NCBI GenBank assembly: GCA_022749755.1
Contig: CM040449.1
Span: forward strand, 10,450,363 to 10,514,362
Origin: Azadirachta indica
Taxonomy: Eukaryota; Streptophyta; Magnoliopsida; Sapindales; Meliaceae
Reading direction: 5' to 3'
Length of the DNA stretch: 64,000 nt
This document shows, piece after piece, positions 36,880 to 48,446 of the stretch. A program made the position numbers and the translations under genes. The notes under the pieces were generated by a model that saw nothing but the letters and a program-made list of their open reading frames with translations, was not told the origin of the DNA and searched no databases. Numbering within the stretch: the first letter of the stretch is position 1; each line of letters starts with the position of its first letter.

Positions 36880-38000
36880 TCTTGCAGGGAGGTTCTTGTT
36901 TAGCTCCTTCTTTGACAAATCAGTCCATGTATGGTCATTGCAGATACACACTCTGAAAGCAACAGTTATTTAACTGTCTTCTGTGACGTCATTGTTCTTG
37001 AACCATATTCGGTGTTTTTAAGCACTTTGTATATATGAGCACTAATACTGTTTGTGGTTAATTTTCTAAGAAATGGAAGCTTTAACGCAATTAAGTAGTT
37101 CCTTAATGCATCCCTTATTGGGTAAGTGCTTTTGGGAGGTTCATTTTTTTGCAGTTACTGTAAGATGTATTTAATTATGGAAAATGTAAAATATATTGTT
37201 CTTTCTAGCAAATGGAACACTTGTCATATCCAAATATTTCATTGCCTTTTCCAATATGCCACGCTGTCGTGCTCTCTGAGTAGTCATGAATCCGTAGCTT
37301 CCACACTTTAGATTGGGAGTTGATGGAACCATATGATCGTGGAGTCTAAGTGATCGTAGTCTGTTGACGGTGATGGCGGAAAACAGTGTGGAAACCATAA
37401 TCTCTGTCTTGTCTCTTACAACAGACCGGCATATATACTCTTGTTGCATCTCATGAAAGTGTTTCCATAAAGGTTTTACATTCTTTGAAATTTGCTTGAG
37501 CCTATAGATATCTGTTTCCTGTTTTAGTTTAATTTCTTTGGTTTCTGAATTTTCAAGATAATATAAAGATAAGAAGCAACAAGATGTAATCAAAGGCATT
37601 GTCGACATCATAGAAATTCCATTGCACGAGCTTGAGGAAAGACAGATTCAACATTGCCGCTTGCGTGTGAACATGATTTAAATGCCGTGGTCAGTGAACA
37701 GGTCTGGCGAAATGATCTGTATATGAAATCCATGCAAACACATAAAGGTTCTATCTTCGCTACTTGCCTGGAGGGAAAATGGTTCTTTACAGGAGGTTGG
37801 GACAAAACAGGCGATGTGAACTTGTATGTTGAAGATATATTTGATTTTTTGAACTGATAATCATAGTTATTGATTTGTAGGAACTAACAAGGAGATGATG
37901 CCTTTCCTATTGGATCAACACCTTGTGCTTCTGTCGTAACAACTTTGCTATATTGGCAAGGAAAGCTTTGTTGTTGGATACGCTGATAGGAGCATTAAGG
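36880..38000 (+). pseudogene. WD40-repeat remnant of a RING/kinase/WD40 gene
   Basis: Recognisable blocks in order: GRFLFSSFFDKSVHVWSLQ (about 36888-36945), WSLSDRSLLTVMAENSVET (37340-37410), VWRNDLYMKSMQTHKGSI then FFTGGWDKT (37698-37810), and CASVVTTLLYWQGKL (37920-37970) followed by a frame break and a donor at about 38000. These correspond to successive WD40 blades of At1g21651-type proteins. Blocks lie in different frames, with stops between them. The intact left-edge gene is on the opposite strand, so this piece was inverted together with the adjacent SECA2 piece. A continuous 144-codon frame at 36539-36973 is coding-like only over its last third. Confidence 0.7.
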
Positions 38001-38009
38001 TAAGCCATC

Positions 38010-38885
38010 CTCTTTCTTTTTTCTTTTCCTCCTTTTTCCATTTGCATTGAAAATAAACAATCTATAGTTGTTGATTGTCTTTCTCAGCAAACTTTGAATG
38101 AAAAACTTTCCTATATGCTTTTTTTTTTCATTTCTATCATGTGTGAATTGCTGAATCAGTTAATCCTTATTCGATTTTGTGGGACTCGCCACGGGGCTAT
38201 TTGTTTTAGCATTTATCCTAATATTGCATTGATATGTAACTCAAAATAATTATACAAAACTAAAAATATTATTCCTTAAATTATTATAAAATTATTTCAG
38301 TTTTTACATACTTTTTTATTTTTTATTTAACTTTTACACAACATTTTCATATTTTAAAATTTATGTTTTAAAAAAAAATTGCCTCAATTCTAGCTCTCTC
38401 TTAGAAAAACATAAAAATGTAAAAATACTTTAAATCTGATAATCCATTTTGATTTAAAGATTTAAAATAGATTAAAAGTATGATTTAAATCACGAACGAC
38501 TGTAAGCGCACCACATTTTGACGCGGGCGCGCCATTGATTCTGCCTGATAAAACAATCATGCAAAAAATTTCAATCAAACTCTCTTATTTTTAATTATTT
38601 TAAATTTGAGTCTCTATTTCGATATTTTTATACTTCAATTCTTTTTAGCTTGTATTTTGATCCTAGAAACAAAATTTTGTTATTTAGATGGATGGTTAGC
38701 GAACATGCTTTTACGCTCTGTTTTTATGTTTTTAATATTAAAACATATCAACACCTACAAAATAAAAATAAAATAATTTAAAAAATAATTATTTAAAATA
38801 GATTAAATAATGCTAAATATACTATTTAATGATAAATAATTTAAGTATAATCGTGTAGTAAAAATTAATATATCACAAAGTTTTA
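38010..38885. other. AT-rich spacer
   Basis: No gene was seen. A small GC-richer patch is at 38505-38550 (CACATTTTGACGCGGGCGCG). The rest is AT-rich filler between the WD40 remnant and a KCP2 remnant. Confidence 0.4.
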
Positions 38886-38889
38886 ATGG

Positions 38890-39165
38890 TTTCGAGTTTG
38901 AGAAACTTATGAGGGATCTAGAACTAAATTTTAGTTAAACTTCTACAATGATCTCCTTCTAATTAATATAAATGCTCTACATTTCAATGCAGTTCCTTGG
39001 TCTCAGTTGGATTATTATACTAGGTCAACCAGATATCATGGATGACAATTGCTAAAAGCGAATCCAAAACCAAAAGGCACTGAATGATATCTTAGAAGTT
39101 AGTGGTAAAATCACAAGAGGTTTTATCATCTTATCCTACTCTCCATTATCATTTTTGAGATGTAG
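38890..39165 (+). pseudogene. KCP2 fragment: end of intron 3, exon 4 and 3' flank
   Basis: It matches 4795-5085 of the intact gene. The acceptor (CATTTCAATGCAG) is kept at about 38991 and the end AAAAGGCACTGA is visible at 39075-39086, but substitutions and a changed frame (TTCCTTGG; ACCAGATATCATGGATGAC) destroy the coding sequence. Confidence 0.8.
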
Positions 39166-39251
39166 CAGATAATTTATCATCTTATCCTACTTCTTCCAAG
39201 CTGTTGTCCTCAGAGTCAGGAAACAGCTCCTCCAAAGCTTGCCAAATTACG

Positions 39252-40260
39252 ATCAAGAATACTCGACCATGTCCTAATGTAAACACAAATTAACCTAATT
39301 AATTAACTGCTAACTGCATGCCAAATTAAGGAAGAAGCAATCACATCAATCCAAATTTGATAAATCTTGATCTTGATCACATTCTACAGAGTTTAAACTA
39401 AATGGCCAGGTAGCCCGTGATTGCGCAAAATGAAATGAAACAAAATGAAATGAATGTGGAGTTAGGGTGGAGGATCAGATAATTAACATTTTAATTAATT
39501 AATTAATTAGAGTTGAACGGATACGATGATGGTCAGGATTATTGACTATTGAATTAATGATCAATTTTTGGAGGCTAATGAGTACGATTTACGGTTGAGA
39601 TTAAATTGATAAATAACAAATAAATATCCCCCACAATTACTATAACTTTTGAATATGTGACTGTTCAATTATTAAGGGCAAATGTGTATGAAATATATAT
39701 ATAAAAAGACAGCAACCAGCTGAACAAATACAATAAAAAACTGGATTTTGTAGATCAATAGCCAAAATGTGGTTAATCATATAGAAGAAACAACAAGGAA
39801 AATATATAGGAGAGTCATTGTCAAAGAAAACTTACAAAATTATTAGTCTTGATTTATAATACACTCAGAAATTTAACTCATATTTAGAAACCGCCAAAAT
39901 AAATATATATAATTCAAGGACTTGGATTCAATTCTGATCTTTTCTATCCTATATTTTTAAAAATCCTATTGATACGTGGTATGAATAAAAATGGAAGGCT
40001 GATATTATATTTTAAAAATTATATAATTAATTTTAAAATTATTTTTTTTATTTTTCAGTGCAATAAATTGTAGTGATTAATTGGTAAAAGTTCTTAAAAT
40101 ACAACATTAACTTTTTAGTTTTACTCATGCCACGTGTCAATGAATCCTTAAAAATATAGGATAGAAAAAATCAGGACTGGATCCAATTCCATAATTCAAA
40201 TAGCCAAAAAGCATTGAAAGTTTTTCCCAAAAGAGGGGAAAGAGGGAGTGGAGAACATAA
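39252..40260. repeat. Duplicated non-coding block, copy 2 (contains a 273-bp element)
   Basis: Partner of 32570-33290, same orientation. The size difference comes mainly from the element at 39918-40190. It leads directly into an AAP remnant at 40261. Confidence 0.85.
39918..40190. mobile_element. Mutator-like MITE (273 bp) with perfect 9-bp TSD and known empty site
   Basis: The perfect 9-bp TSD ATAATTCAA lies at 39909-39917 and 40191-40199. The terminal inverted repeats are about 75 bases: left GGACTTGGATTC..CTATCCTATATTTTTAA..ACGTGG; right (reverse complement) GGAATTGGATCC..CTATCCTATATTTTTAA..ACGTGG. The paralogous block at 33217-33225 has one uninterrupted ATAATTCAA, so the borders are exact. 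No coding capacity. Same family as 43654-44353. Confidence 0.9.
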
Positions 40261-41400
40261 AACCCTAGAGCTCTAATGGGACCAACAGCTTCACCAAAAA
40301 TTAAATGGAACAAGTATAGGCATTATTGTGCTTGTTATTACGTAAACTATATCCTCCAAACCAAGGCAAAAAGCCTGAGCTTGTAAGGTTGAAATCCTGG
40401 GATGCGGACTTTAAATTCTTCGGTGAATATGCTACTTGGTCTTAACTTGGCCAAGTTTTCAATGATTAGGGAGAGAGGCTGGGAGTAAGCTTGGCATAAT
40501 GCAGCAAGGTGAATAAAAAGAGCTGTATGGTGTCACGTGCTAGAAATTGAAGCTAAATTTTGACTACGTGTGGCACTCAATTCAATTTATAAAACCAAAC
40601 TACGTAAACCTTAATTATTCAAAATCACTTTGTGTGTATGTGTGTGTTGGCATGAGTTGAGAAACAATGCACTGTCAAAGAGAAGAAGTTGCAAGTGAAA
40701 ATGTAAGAGAGAAAGAGACACAAGTTCTGCACTTTTGGGAATGAAAGAATGGCTTTCTTTTTTCCATTTTTTCATTTACACATTACTTGCATTTATATAT
40801 TTACAATAAATGGATGAGATTTGTCCCCTATACAATTGGATGGTAGAGATTATATTATATAAATAAAATGCTATCTAACACTCACCTCCCACCACTTAAC
40901 ATAAATTTGAGTCAATTGGGTTATCTACAAACAATAGGGTGTATTTATAACATCCAGTCACATTAGGTATAAAACAAACACAAAGCACTTGAGACCAATT
41001 CAAACATATATTGCCCATATATATGTGTGCAGGTCCAAGCTACCCACCATCATCATGGACTATCCTAAAATAAGTACCAAGCCTCCAACACTTTAAATTC
41101 GCTCTCACAAACTTGTCAGCTCGCGATATACTGTTCATTTTAGGTATTGTTCATCCACGAACTGTTTTGCTTGCATGCTTGTGCGTTGGAAGGTGCTGCT
41201 TGTGTGCCTGTGTGCTGGAGGTTGCGCGCTGATGTGCTGTTATGTCTTTGGCAATTTCATTTGCGTTTTGGTGGCACGTGACAATGAGTTATGTTAACGA
41301 GCCATTTATAGGAATTAAAACCGTTAAGAAGGATTTGAGGGGCCAGATCTCCGAAAGCAGCATAGCCCAAAGAACCAGGCCTATTTCCAATGTCTTTTCA
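40261..41400 (-). pseudogene. AAP fragment (part of last exon), split by an insertion
   Basis: 40261-40530 matches 62650-62920 of AAP-D (CTCTAATGGGACCAACAGCT; TATTGTGCTTGTTATTAC; GTGAATAAAAAGAGCT). The match resumes at 41284-41400 (TATAGGAATTAAAACC; AGCAGCATAGCCCAAAG). Frameshifts and missing codons (AAGCCTGAGCTTG; CTACTTGGTCTTAACTTGG) make it non-functional. The interruption is the 40531-41283 insertion. Confidence 0.8.
40531..41283. mobile_element. Insertion like a solo LTR (753 bp), TG...CA ends
   Basis: It begins TGTCACGTGC and ends GCACGTGACA, a perfect 10-base terminal inverted repeat with TG/CA, exactly at the break in an AAP remnant. Length, lack of coding capacity and the TG...CA ends suit a solo LTR. 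The expected 5-bp TSD is not clear (TATGG on the left, ATGAG on the right), so class and exact borders are uncertain. Confidence 0.6.
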
Positions 41401-41439
41401 TTGTAATGGTCGCTTCTGTTGGTAAGAATATTCCGGTTC

Positions 41440-41580
41440 TGTAGTTGCAGTTTTTTTTTGTTTCAGAAAGCACCTAAATACTTATTTTCTTTATTGTTTT
41501 GCTGTTATAGTTGCAGAAGTAATCGCTCTTATTGCCGCTAGCACTGTTTCTGCATTACAACATGGTCATTAACATATTAC
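41440..41580 (+). pseudogene. KCP2 fragment: end of intron 2 and exon 3
   Basis: It matches 4185-4325: TGTAGTTGCAGTTTTT, then GTTATAGTTGCAGAAGTAAT and CCGCTAGCACTGTT. The exon has lost several bases (CATCGTGTC is shortened) and the acceptor reads GCTGTTATAG instead of GCAGTTATAG. Non-functional. Confidence 0.8.
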
Positions 41581-42537
41581 ACAATATAATTCAAAATCTT
41601 CATCGATTCACTTGATGTTATTATGACCCTTTCTTTTTGCAGCGATAGCTGGCTTGCAATGGAAATAATCCGAGCGATTTGGTTTCCGTGGAGCAGCATC
41701 ATGTTGGAGATGATATTCAGGTGAAATACATTCATGCGTAAATTATATATGTAGATTTTTTTGTGTAATAATCTTAAACTAATATATGTAGAGGCCATAT
41801 AATAAAACGAGAAAAATAAATTTATATTATTCTAGGCATTAGTGGTCAGGTAACATAATTTGTTTTAAAAAATTATGCTTGGGCAGGGCTAATCCAGTTA
41901 TTTTATCCGAATTCAAATTTGTTATCAAGGCTAAAATAGTCAAGTTACTTAAAAAATAACTAAGAACTGAACCCTACAAAAATCTTGTCTTTTGAAAATA
42001 AGTTATAAACAGAAGAAATATCAAGGAGGTAAGGTTCCTAATAAATTTTCCTAGTTTAAATTGTTTAACAGTTTTTATTCAGCAAACACAGAAATTAATA
42101 TAAACATTTACCTAAGCTGTTTTGAGTAACAAATTAATCAGCAACAACTTAATCTTTAATAACGCAAACATAGATATACAATTCTAGATTTCTATAATTT
42201 CCCTTTAAAATCATTTTCAAATTTAACAAAAACCGGTGAAAAGATGCCTAGGTTTTGCTTTCCCTGTTTAAAAGTTCCAAATATACGAAGTTTGTTTGTG
42301 TTTCTATATATCTCCTTAGTGTCCTTTTGGAAAAAGCAGCTTCAAAGAAATACAAGTCGAGCTAAAGGCGTGCAACCAAAGATGCATTTTAAAAAAAAAG
42401 TTTTGCAATCCATTAATCAAATATGTTTCTTACTTTTTGCGCAGAAGTGATAGAAAAATATATCATACAGCTTTAAAAATTATTGCTACAATAATCATAC
42501 AATACAAAATTAAAAATTATTACAACAAATAATATAG

Positions 42538-43190
42538 AAGCATAAGTTGTAGTTTTGGATGATCATTTTGATATATGATTTCCTTCTCTTATATTTTGCC
42601 CCTTTCTTCTGAGAATTTCGTGCAGGCAAAAAATAAACTTTTTTTCCTTTGACTTACTCATGCATTTTAAAATCCACACGCAATTTTAATTTATTGTTAA
42701 ATTCATGAAGCATGTATATGTAAGCTTTGTTTTCTATGCTTAAAGATACTGGTTTCTTAGCATATTAGTTGGCAACATCTATCATTAATTCTCATGAATG
42801 CTGTTCATTTCTTAAATTTGTGTACTTCTTTGTTTTTCATGGTTAATTTTGTACACGCTAGAAAACGATATGTGGACATTCTTGTAGCCTGCTACTTCAA
42901 GTAGTCATGTTATTATGAGCTTAAGCGACAATTAGATAGCATAAATTTACTAAAAGAGAAGTTAAGCTTGAGCTTCTCCATTTGATGAGCTTTATGTATA
43001 GTTCAGTAACATCTAGATGACACATCTTGAGCTTTTCCATTTGATGAGCTTTATAGTTCAATAACATTTTTCTTATACAATCTTTTCAAATGTATTTTCG
43101 CTGTTAGTCTCACAAACTGTTTGAATTTATATTACATGACACATCATGAGAAGCACAAATTTAGGATGCAAGTTTCAATTTAAGAACTTT
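42538..43190 (+). pseudogene. KCP2 intron 1 and 3'-flank remnants
   Basis: 42538-42930 resembles intron 1 of KCP2 (3505-3890: ATAAGTTGTAGTTTTGGATG; GTTTCTTAGC; CTACTTCAAGTAGTCAT). 42945-43190 resembles the KCP2/AAP-B spacer (5250-5450: TCTAGATGA; CTCACAAACTGTT; AAATTTAGGATGCAAGTTT). It links a KCP2 copy to the AAP fragment that follows, as in the intact pair. Confidence 0.7.
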
Positions 43191-43269
43191 ATTGTGAAAG
43201 AGTAATACTAGGCATCCCAAGCAATACTAGTCAATTTTTAAATTGACTAACTACTATCTCACAACTCAA

Positions 43270-43450
43270 TGGATGAATGTCACGTTGCCACTTGAGGTCA
43301 AGAATAGCTCCTGCAGTAGTACCCAAAATCTTATTGGCACCAATGGCACCAACCCATTCGTTAGAGGATGGAAAAACCAAAATGAAAATCGTCAACCAAG
43401 GTTGAGTTGTGGGTTTGAAATACTAGTTTTGAGACAAATGCGCAATTAGA
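43270..43450 (-). pseudogene. AAP fragment (3' part of last exon, AAP-B type)
   Basis: It matches 5545-5850 of AAP-B with large deletions: GAGGTCAAGAATAGCTCCTG, GGCACCAACCCATTCGTTAG, GTTGTGGGTTTGAAAT. Its position after the KCP2 flank mirrors the KCP2 - AAP-B order at 5 kb. Confidence 0.75.
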
Positions 43451-43653
43451 ATTAAATATTTCCATTGGTTTTTGTTATATTTGATTTCTTCAAAAGTTAG
43501 ATTTTCTTCTTGCAAATAGGTGGGGCAAATGACGATGAAGAACAAGCATCATAAGAAGGGCATACTACGTAGAAGAAGAATAATTAATGATACAAAAATT
43601 AAAAAGCATGCAGTGAATGATTACGTCTCTCCCTCTTTATATATCTACAAGTG

Positions 43654-44353
43654 GGACTTGGATCTTATCCTGATCTCCTCCTTTCTTGACTTTTAAGGAA
43701 ATATTGACATATGTTAATAGATAAAACAAAATGTTAAGATTTGATTTTAATAAACTTTATTCAATTACTATTATAATTATTATAATTAAAATTAAAAATT
43801 ATATTTTTCTATCTAACTACTAAAAGTCACTGTTGACTGCCATCGCCGATCACCACCAATCATCATCGACCATAGGCGAACAACATTTGTTTGAGAAACC
43901 GTAAATATTATTGAAATTCTTGTTAAGTATCCTACGCAATGATATTATTGTTATTTTTATTTAAGCAACGGTTTGACATAAATATAAAATTTAATTTTTT
44001 AGTTATTAATATTTAACTTCAAATTTACTACAAATAGTTGGTCAAACAAAAATAATGATAGTACCATTATATAAGACAATCAATAAAAAATTCAGTAGTA
44101 TTTACAATTTTTTAAATTAATGTCGTTTGCTAGTGGTCAACTGTGGTCGATAATAGTCAACGATAATAGTCAGCAGTAGCTTTTGTTGGTTAAATAAAAA
44201 ATAATAATTTTTAATTTTAACTGTAGTAAATTCTAATAGCAAGTAAATAAAATTTATGAAAATTAAATGTTAACCTTTAATTTTATCTATTAACACATGT
44301 TAATATCTTTTTGAAAGTTAAAGAGTGAGGAAATTAGAAGAGGATCCTAGTCC
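43654..44353. mobile_element. Mutator-like MITE (700 bp)
   Basis: TSD is CTACAAGTG (43645-43653) and ATACAAGTG (44354-44362), 8 of 9 identical. The termini are GGACTTGGATCTTATCC on the left and GGACTAGGATCCTCTTC on the right (reverse complement). Inverted similarity extends over about 150 bases (TGTTAATAGATAAAA on the left and in the reverse complement of the right). Same terminal family as the 273-bp element at 39918. No coding capacity. Confidence 0.85.
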
Positions 44354-44739
44354 ATACAAGTGAGTTTCGAAGACTTGTTCTGATAAGATAATTTTTTTTT
44401 ATTTTTTAATCAATCAAATTAAAATTAAATAGAATTCCTTAGTCGACTATTTCGATATTTTGGAATTAAAATGATACTTAAACACTCCATTAATTAAACA
44501 TTTTACACAAGCCTACTAACTCACTGCAATTCACGTGTGATCAAGATCAAGAAAGCTCACTAATTAATTAAGCTTATCTTGCGTTGCGTTGCCTTGCCTT
44601 GCCTTATCGTTACTTTTCCTTTTGTTGGCAAGTCAAGTCAAGACACAAAAACACAATGGAAAAAGAATACCAAACACAACAAATATAAATTTGAAGAGAC
44701 GGTAAAGTGAGAGTGACCTTAGAATTCATTAAGTGGAGA

Positions 44740-44998
44740 CAGCAAGCTACTAAAATAGAGCCAGCAGCAGCTATGGTGACAATTAAGCTAAACAAAACTT
44801 ATGATTAGGAAGCAAACCCATTGGTTGCTCCACTTTGGTATCTTCTTCTGGGCATTATAATTAATTTCAATGAGCAGTTCCGAAAATCCCTTTGGCTCCG
44901 GTGGTATCAATCCCTCCATTAAACAGTGGGAGAAACATTGAAACCACAGAGGTTGTGATGGCAAAAATCGAGCCCTCCAAACCAAGCTCTTTCATTTT
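44740..44998 (-). pseudogene. AAP fragment (3' end of last exon)
   Basis: The minus strand reads LIVTIAAAGSI, then AQKKIPKWSNQWV and a VWR segment in different frames, as in the C-terminal third of AAP-C (QKKIPKWSSGWFW, TIAAAAGSIAG). Frame breaks and missing TM segments show it is a relic. A poly-T tract at 44996-45006 marks its upstream end. Confidence 0.8.
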
Positions 44999-45006
44999 TT
45001 TTTTTT

Positions 45007-46400
45007 AATATTAACTGCTACATTTTAGTAACTAGTTGGAATCCATCAAGATCTCCCATATAATTATAATAATAATTGAAAAGGATTATGAATGCTAATA
45101 ACATAAGTTTTTTTATTATAAATATGTTTATTTTATTTTTAAAATTAATTTAGAAATAATATATTTAACTTTTAACAAGGTAAGCATTAATTGATTCAAG
45201 AATTTAAATCTTTTAATGCCTATTTGGTTTTATTTTTTTATTGATCAAAAGGATTTTTTTTTTTTTTTTTAATGATAAAATTTTTTTTCAAATTTTTTTA
45301 TGTCATTTATTTGACATTGGAGAAAAATTTTTGAAAATTAAAAAAATATTTCTTTTTTATTAGAAAAAACTCAATTTTTGAATTTTTGAAAGTAAAATTA
45401 TTTAACTTTTTTAAAAGATGACATTATTTAAAATATTTTTATTTTATTTTAAAATTATACTTTTTTTTAAAATTAAACATTAAAAATTTATTTATTAAAA
45501 TAATTATTCAAATTTTTTTAAAAATTATTTACAATAACAATGATGGTTTGGTATACCCTTTTAAATAAAACATTTTAAAATATATCTTTTATTTAATAAT
45601 TTAACGTGTAAGTTAGGAAACATAACAAAAGAAATAGAACATATAATAAATATTGTTGTAATTTTAATTTAAATAGTAAATAGAAATGAATGGGTGACGT
45701 GAGTGATATTTCAAATTATGTTACATATTTTAAAATTCATGTTTTAAAAAAAATTGACGAACTACACATTAATGTATTATAGCGAAATCCTATAAATAGA
45801 AATTGCCTTTCGGTGCAATTTGATGCAATGCTTTTCATGTTTGTGAACCAGTTTATGGAGAAGGAGAATCTCGATTTTCTGAGATTGGTTAATATACACT
45901 TTTTCTTCAGTTTTTATGTTAAATATTTTATTTTTAAATTACATTTTGAAATTTTTTAAATATTTTTAACTGTGCAAAATATTATAAAATTTATGTTAAA
46001 AAATTTAAATATAACAATAATATATATTTAACAATCACATAACTGACTAAATTTTTAATATTTTTAAACAATATTATATATATTACAAATTCTAATCTTG
46101 ACACATAATAAATAGCGACAATAAATAAGATTCATCTGGAATTAAGCCAATTTTGTTATATCAAAATTAACAGCAATACTTTCCAACCAGAAAATGGGAA
46201 TGATAACACACCGAACTGTGACTCTAATTTTCAAAACTATGAGGAAAAAAAGAAAAAAGAAAATGGGACAAAATGGGTCTACTTTTCTTTTCAAAAGCAA
46301 AACGCGTAGTTACTTTTTCAAAAGCAAAACGGAAATTGGGGCTTTTTCCGCAGATATCGCTCCTTGATTCAAGGCAATTAGACCGCTGCTTTTGGACACC
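45007..46400. other. AT-rich spacer and 3' flank of AAP-C
   Basis: No gene was found. The part from about 45500 to 46390 is duplicated at 34700-35460. Two near-identical short runs (TTTTCAAAAGCAAAACG) sit at 46289-46305 and 46316-46331. Confidence 0.5.
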
Positions 46401-46406
46401 TGCTTT

Positions 46407-48446
46407 CTAAGACTTCAGGTTAAGGACAATTCCTGCTATAGAACCAGCAGCAGCTGCAATGGTAATAATAAGGCAAGAAAAGCTCAGGATGTGTAGCCAG
46501 AACCACCCACTGCTCCACTTCGGTATCTTCTTCTGCGCGATGAAGATTTCAACAGGGAAGTAGACTGTAAGTGGCCAAAATCCCCAAGCTCCAAGAAGAC
46601 TAACTGCTTCCTCAAAGACTGGAAGCATCATTGCAGTAACTGTGGTTATGACCACAAACATGGTCCTCCAAACCAAGCGAAAGAGGTTAAGTTTGTAAGA
46701 TCTGGAACCGGGGATTGGAACTCTAAAATCCTTGGTGATGAATTTGCTGTCTGGGTATTTTTGAGAAGCTGCTTCTTCAACGAATTTGAAGAGGGGTTGG
46801 CAGTAAACTTGGTATGCACCAATGAGGTGGAGAGTTAAGGCTGCATTGGCTAGGTCAAGCGGCCAATATGGTTTATAGGAACCAAAACCATTGAGGAAGT
46901 TTGCGGGTGCCAAGTCTCCAAACGCCGCATACCCAAGGCAGCCACACAGCACGTAGAAAAGCGTGGTCACTCCAAGGCTTATAAGCGTTGCCTTCTTCAT
47001 TGTTGCAGCTTCTGATGGTGGAGATTTGACTGTGTCCTGTAACACAACAATCATCAGCAATGTAATTTGTGGATCATATAATAGAAATCAGTCAATGAGT
47101 CAATCAAAAAAAGAGAAAGGAAGGTATAGTGACTATTGGGTCAGAAAAAGCACCTGAATTTCAATGAGGATGCTGGAGAAAGAATACGCAAATGCTATGT
47201 CTCCAAGTGCTTGAAAGCTCCTCCACGTCTTCTCTGTTGCAGTAACGTTCGCTGTTGTGAAGCCAGCTAAGCTGCCCCTGAATTTTCCAGTTTCTGATCA
47301 TGAATTGACAACGTAGCCATGAGTAAAACAAAACTCTCTCTCAGCTAGCTGATTTGAATCTAAAATTAGCAATATTTTACAGACAGCGAATGTTTTACCG
47401 GCAATTTTAGCGATACTGAGGCCAAGACCGATGGTTGAGTAAACAAAGGACGAGCAGGCGGTGACAACGTTGAGACACCACAGCTGATCAGCGTCAGGAA
47501 CTTGGGAGAAAATAAATTGCACAACCCCGAAAACAATTATCTGTGGGTTGAGCTTCACATGGCATGGATTCTTTTCACTACCATTATGGCGACGGCAGAT
47601 GGGGACGAGGATAGCACTGATATATCGACCAAAAAGCTGAAACTCATTAGCTAGCCAAGACAAGAAAAATAAGGTCAGAAGTAGACCATCTAATATTTGA
47701 TATTATACAGTTAATGTATAACCTCAAATATCGAGACATCCCCAACCTTGAATTCTTAGGTACTTAATTTAACAAGCAACTCACTTCATGCTTGCAGATG
47801 AAGCCATGGTATAGCCAACAGCAACGCCAGAGAGGTTCGTATAATAAACAATTTCGCACATCTTCCATTTATTCCCACCTGCATGCAAACAAATCAGTTA
47901 GATGGATTAGGTTTAAATCTTCTTTTAATGAAAGTAATTAAATAATTCTACCTTATGAGTATATATTCGAAACTTTACCAAGATTGGATCGGACAACATC
48001 CATGTATGTATAGTTTCTCCCACCAGTGTTATCATCTCCGGAACGGTAACAAGCAGACAGAAGAGTTGAAGTGTAGTAAGTAACAAAAGACAGCAACAAC
48101 AACGTAATTGGCCCAGCAATCCATCCGAGCTGAGCAGTAGACCAAGCCAAAGACAGGATACCAGAACCAATCACTGTTGTTAGTATATGAACAGCTGCAG
48201 TCCAAACATTCCCTGTTTCAAAAACAAAACATGAGGCCATGTCCATGCCCCTTAGTCAGTAACGCATAATTACAGAAAAAATTAAAAAAAAAAATTAAAA
48301 GAGGGAAAGCTACAGCTATACGTCAAAATAAGAAAAGACTGGAATAATTTAAAACCGTAAAGAAGTTGATAACCTGTTCGTTTGGGGCGGCCATCATCGT
48401 CAATGTCGTCTGATCTGAACCGAAGAAGCCACGGTAACGGACTCAT
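46407..48446 (-). CDS. Amino acid permease AAP-C, complete (6 exons, 462 aa)
   Basis: A proton-coupled amino acid importer of the AAP family (AAAP superfamily), normally in the plasma membrane and typically with 11 membrane helices. Exons in order of transcription are 48374-48446, 47979-48212, 47785-47878, 47399-47616, 47154-47293 and 46407-47036. All introns are GT/AG and the frame is continuous to a stop after LNLKS. Hallmarks: an acidic cytosolic N-terminus (DDIDDDGRPKRTG, residues 13-25); the TM1 core VIGSGILSLAW with GSG at 40-42; CYRS..RNYTYMDVV; DTVKSPP at the start of exon 6 (residue 254); CGCLGYAAFG at 284-293; YFPVEIFIAQKKIPKW near the C-terminus. The first ATG in exon 1 was chosen because it gives a family-sized N-terminus. 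It belongs to a different subclade from AAP-B and AAP-D. The exact substrate is unknown. Confidence 0.93.

Noticed and set aside
36539..36973. 144-codon frame as a functional WD40 protein
   Set aside because: Only its last part matches a WD40 blade; later blades lie in other frames with stops between them.
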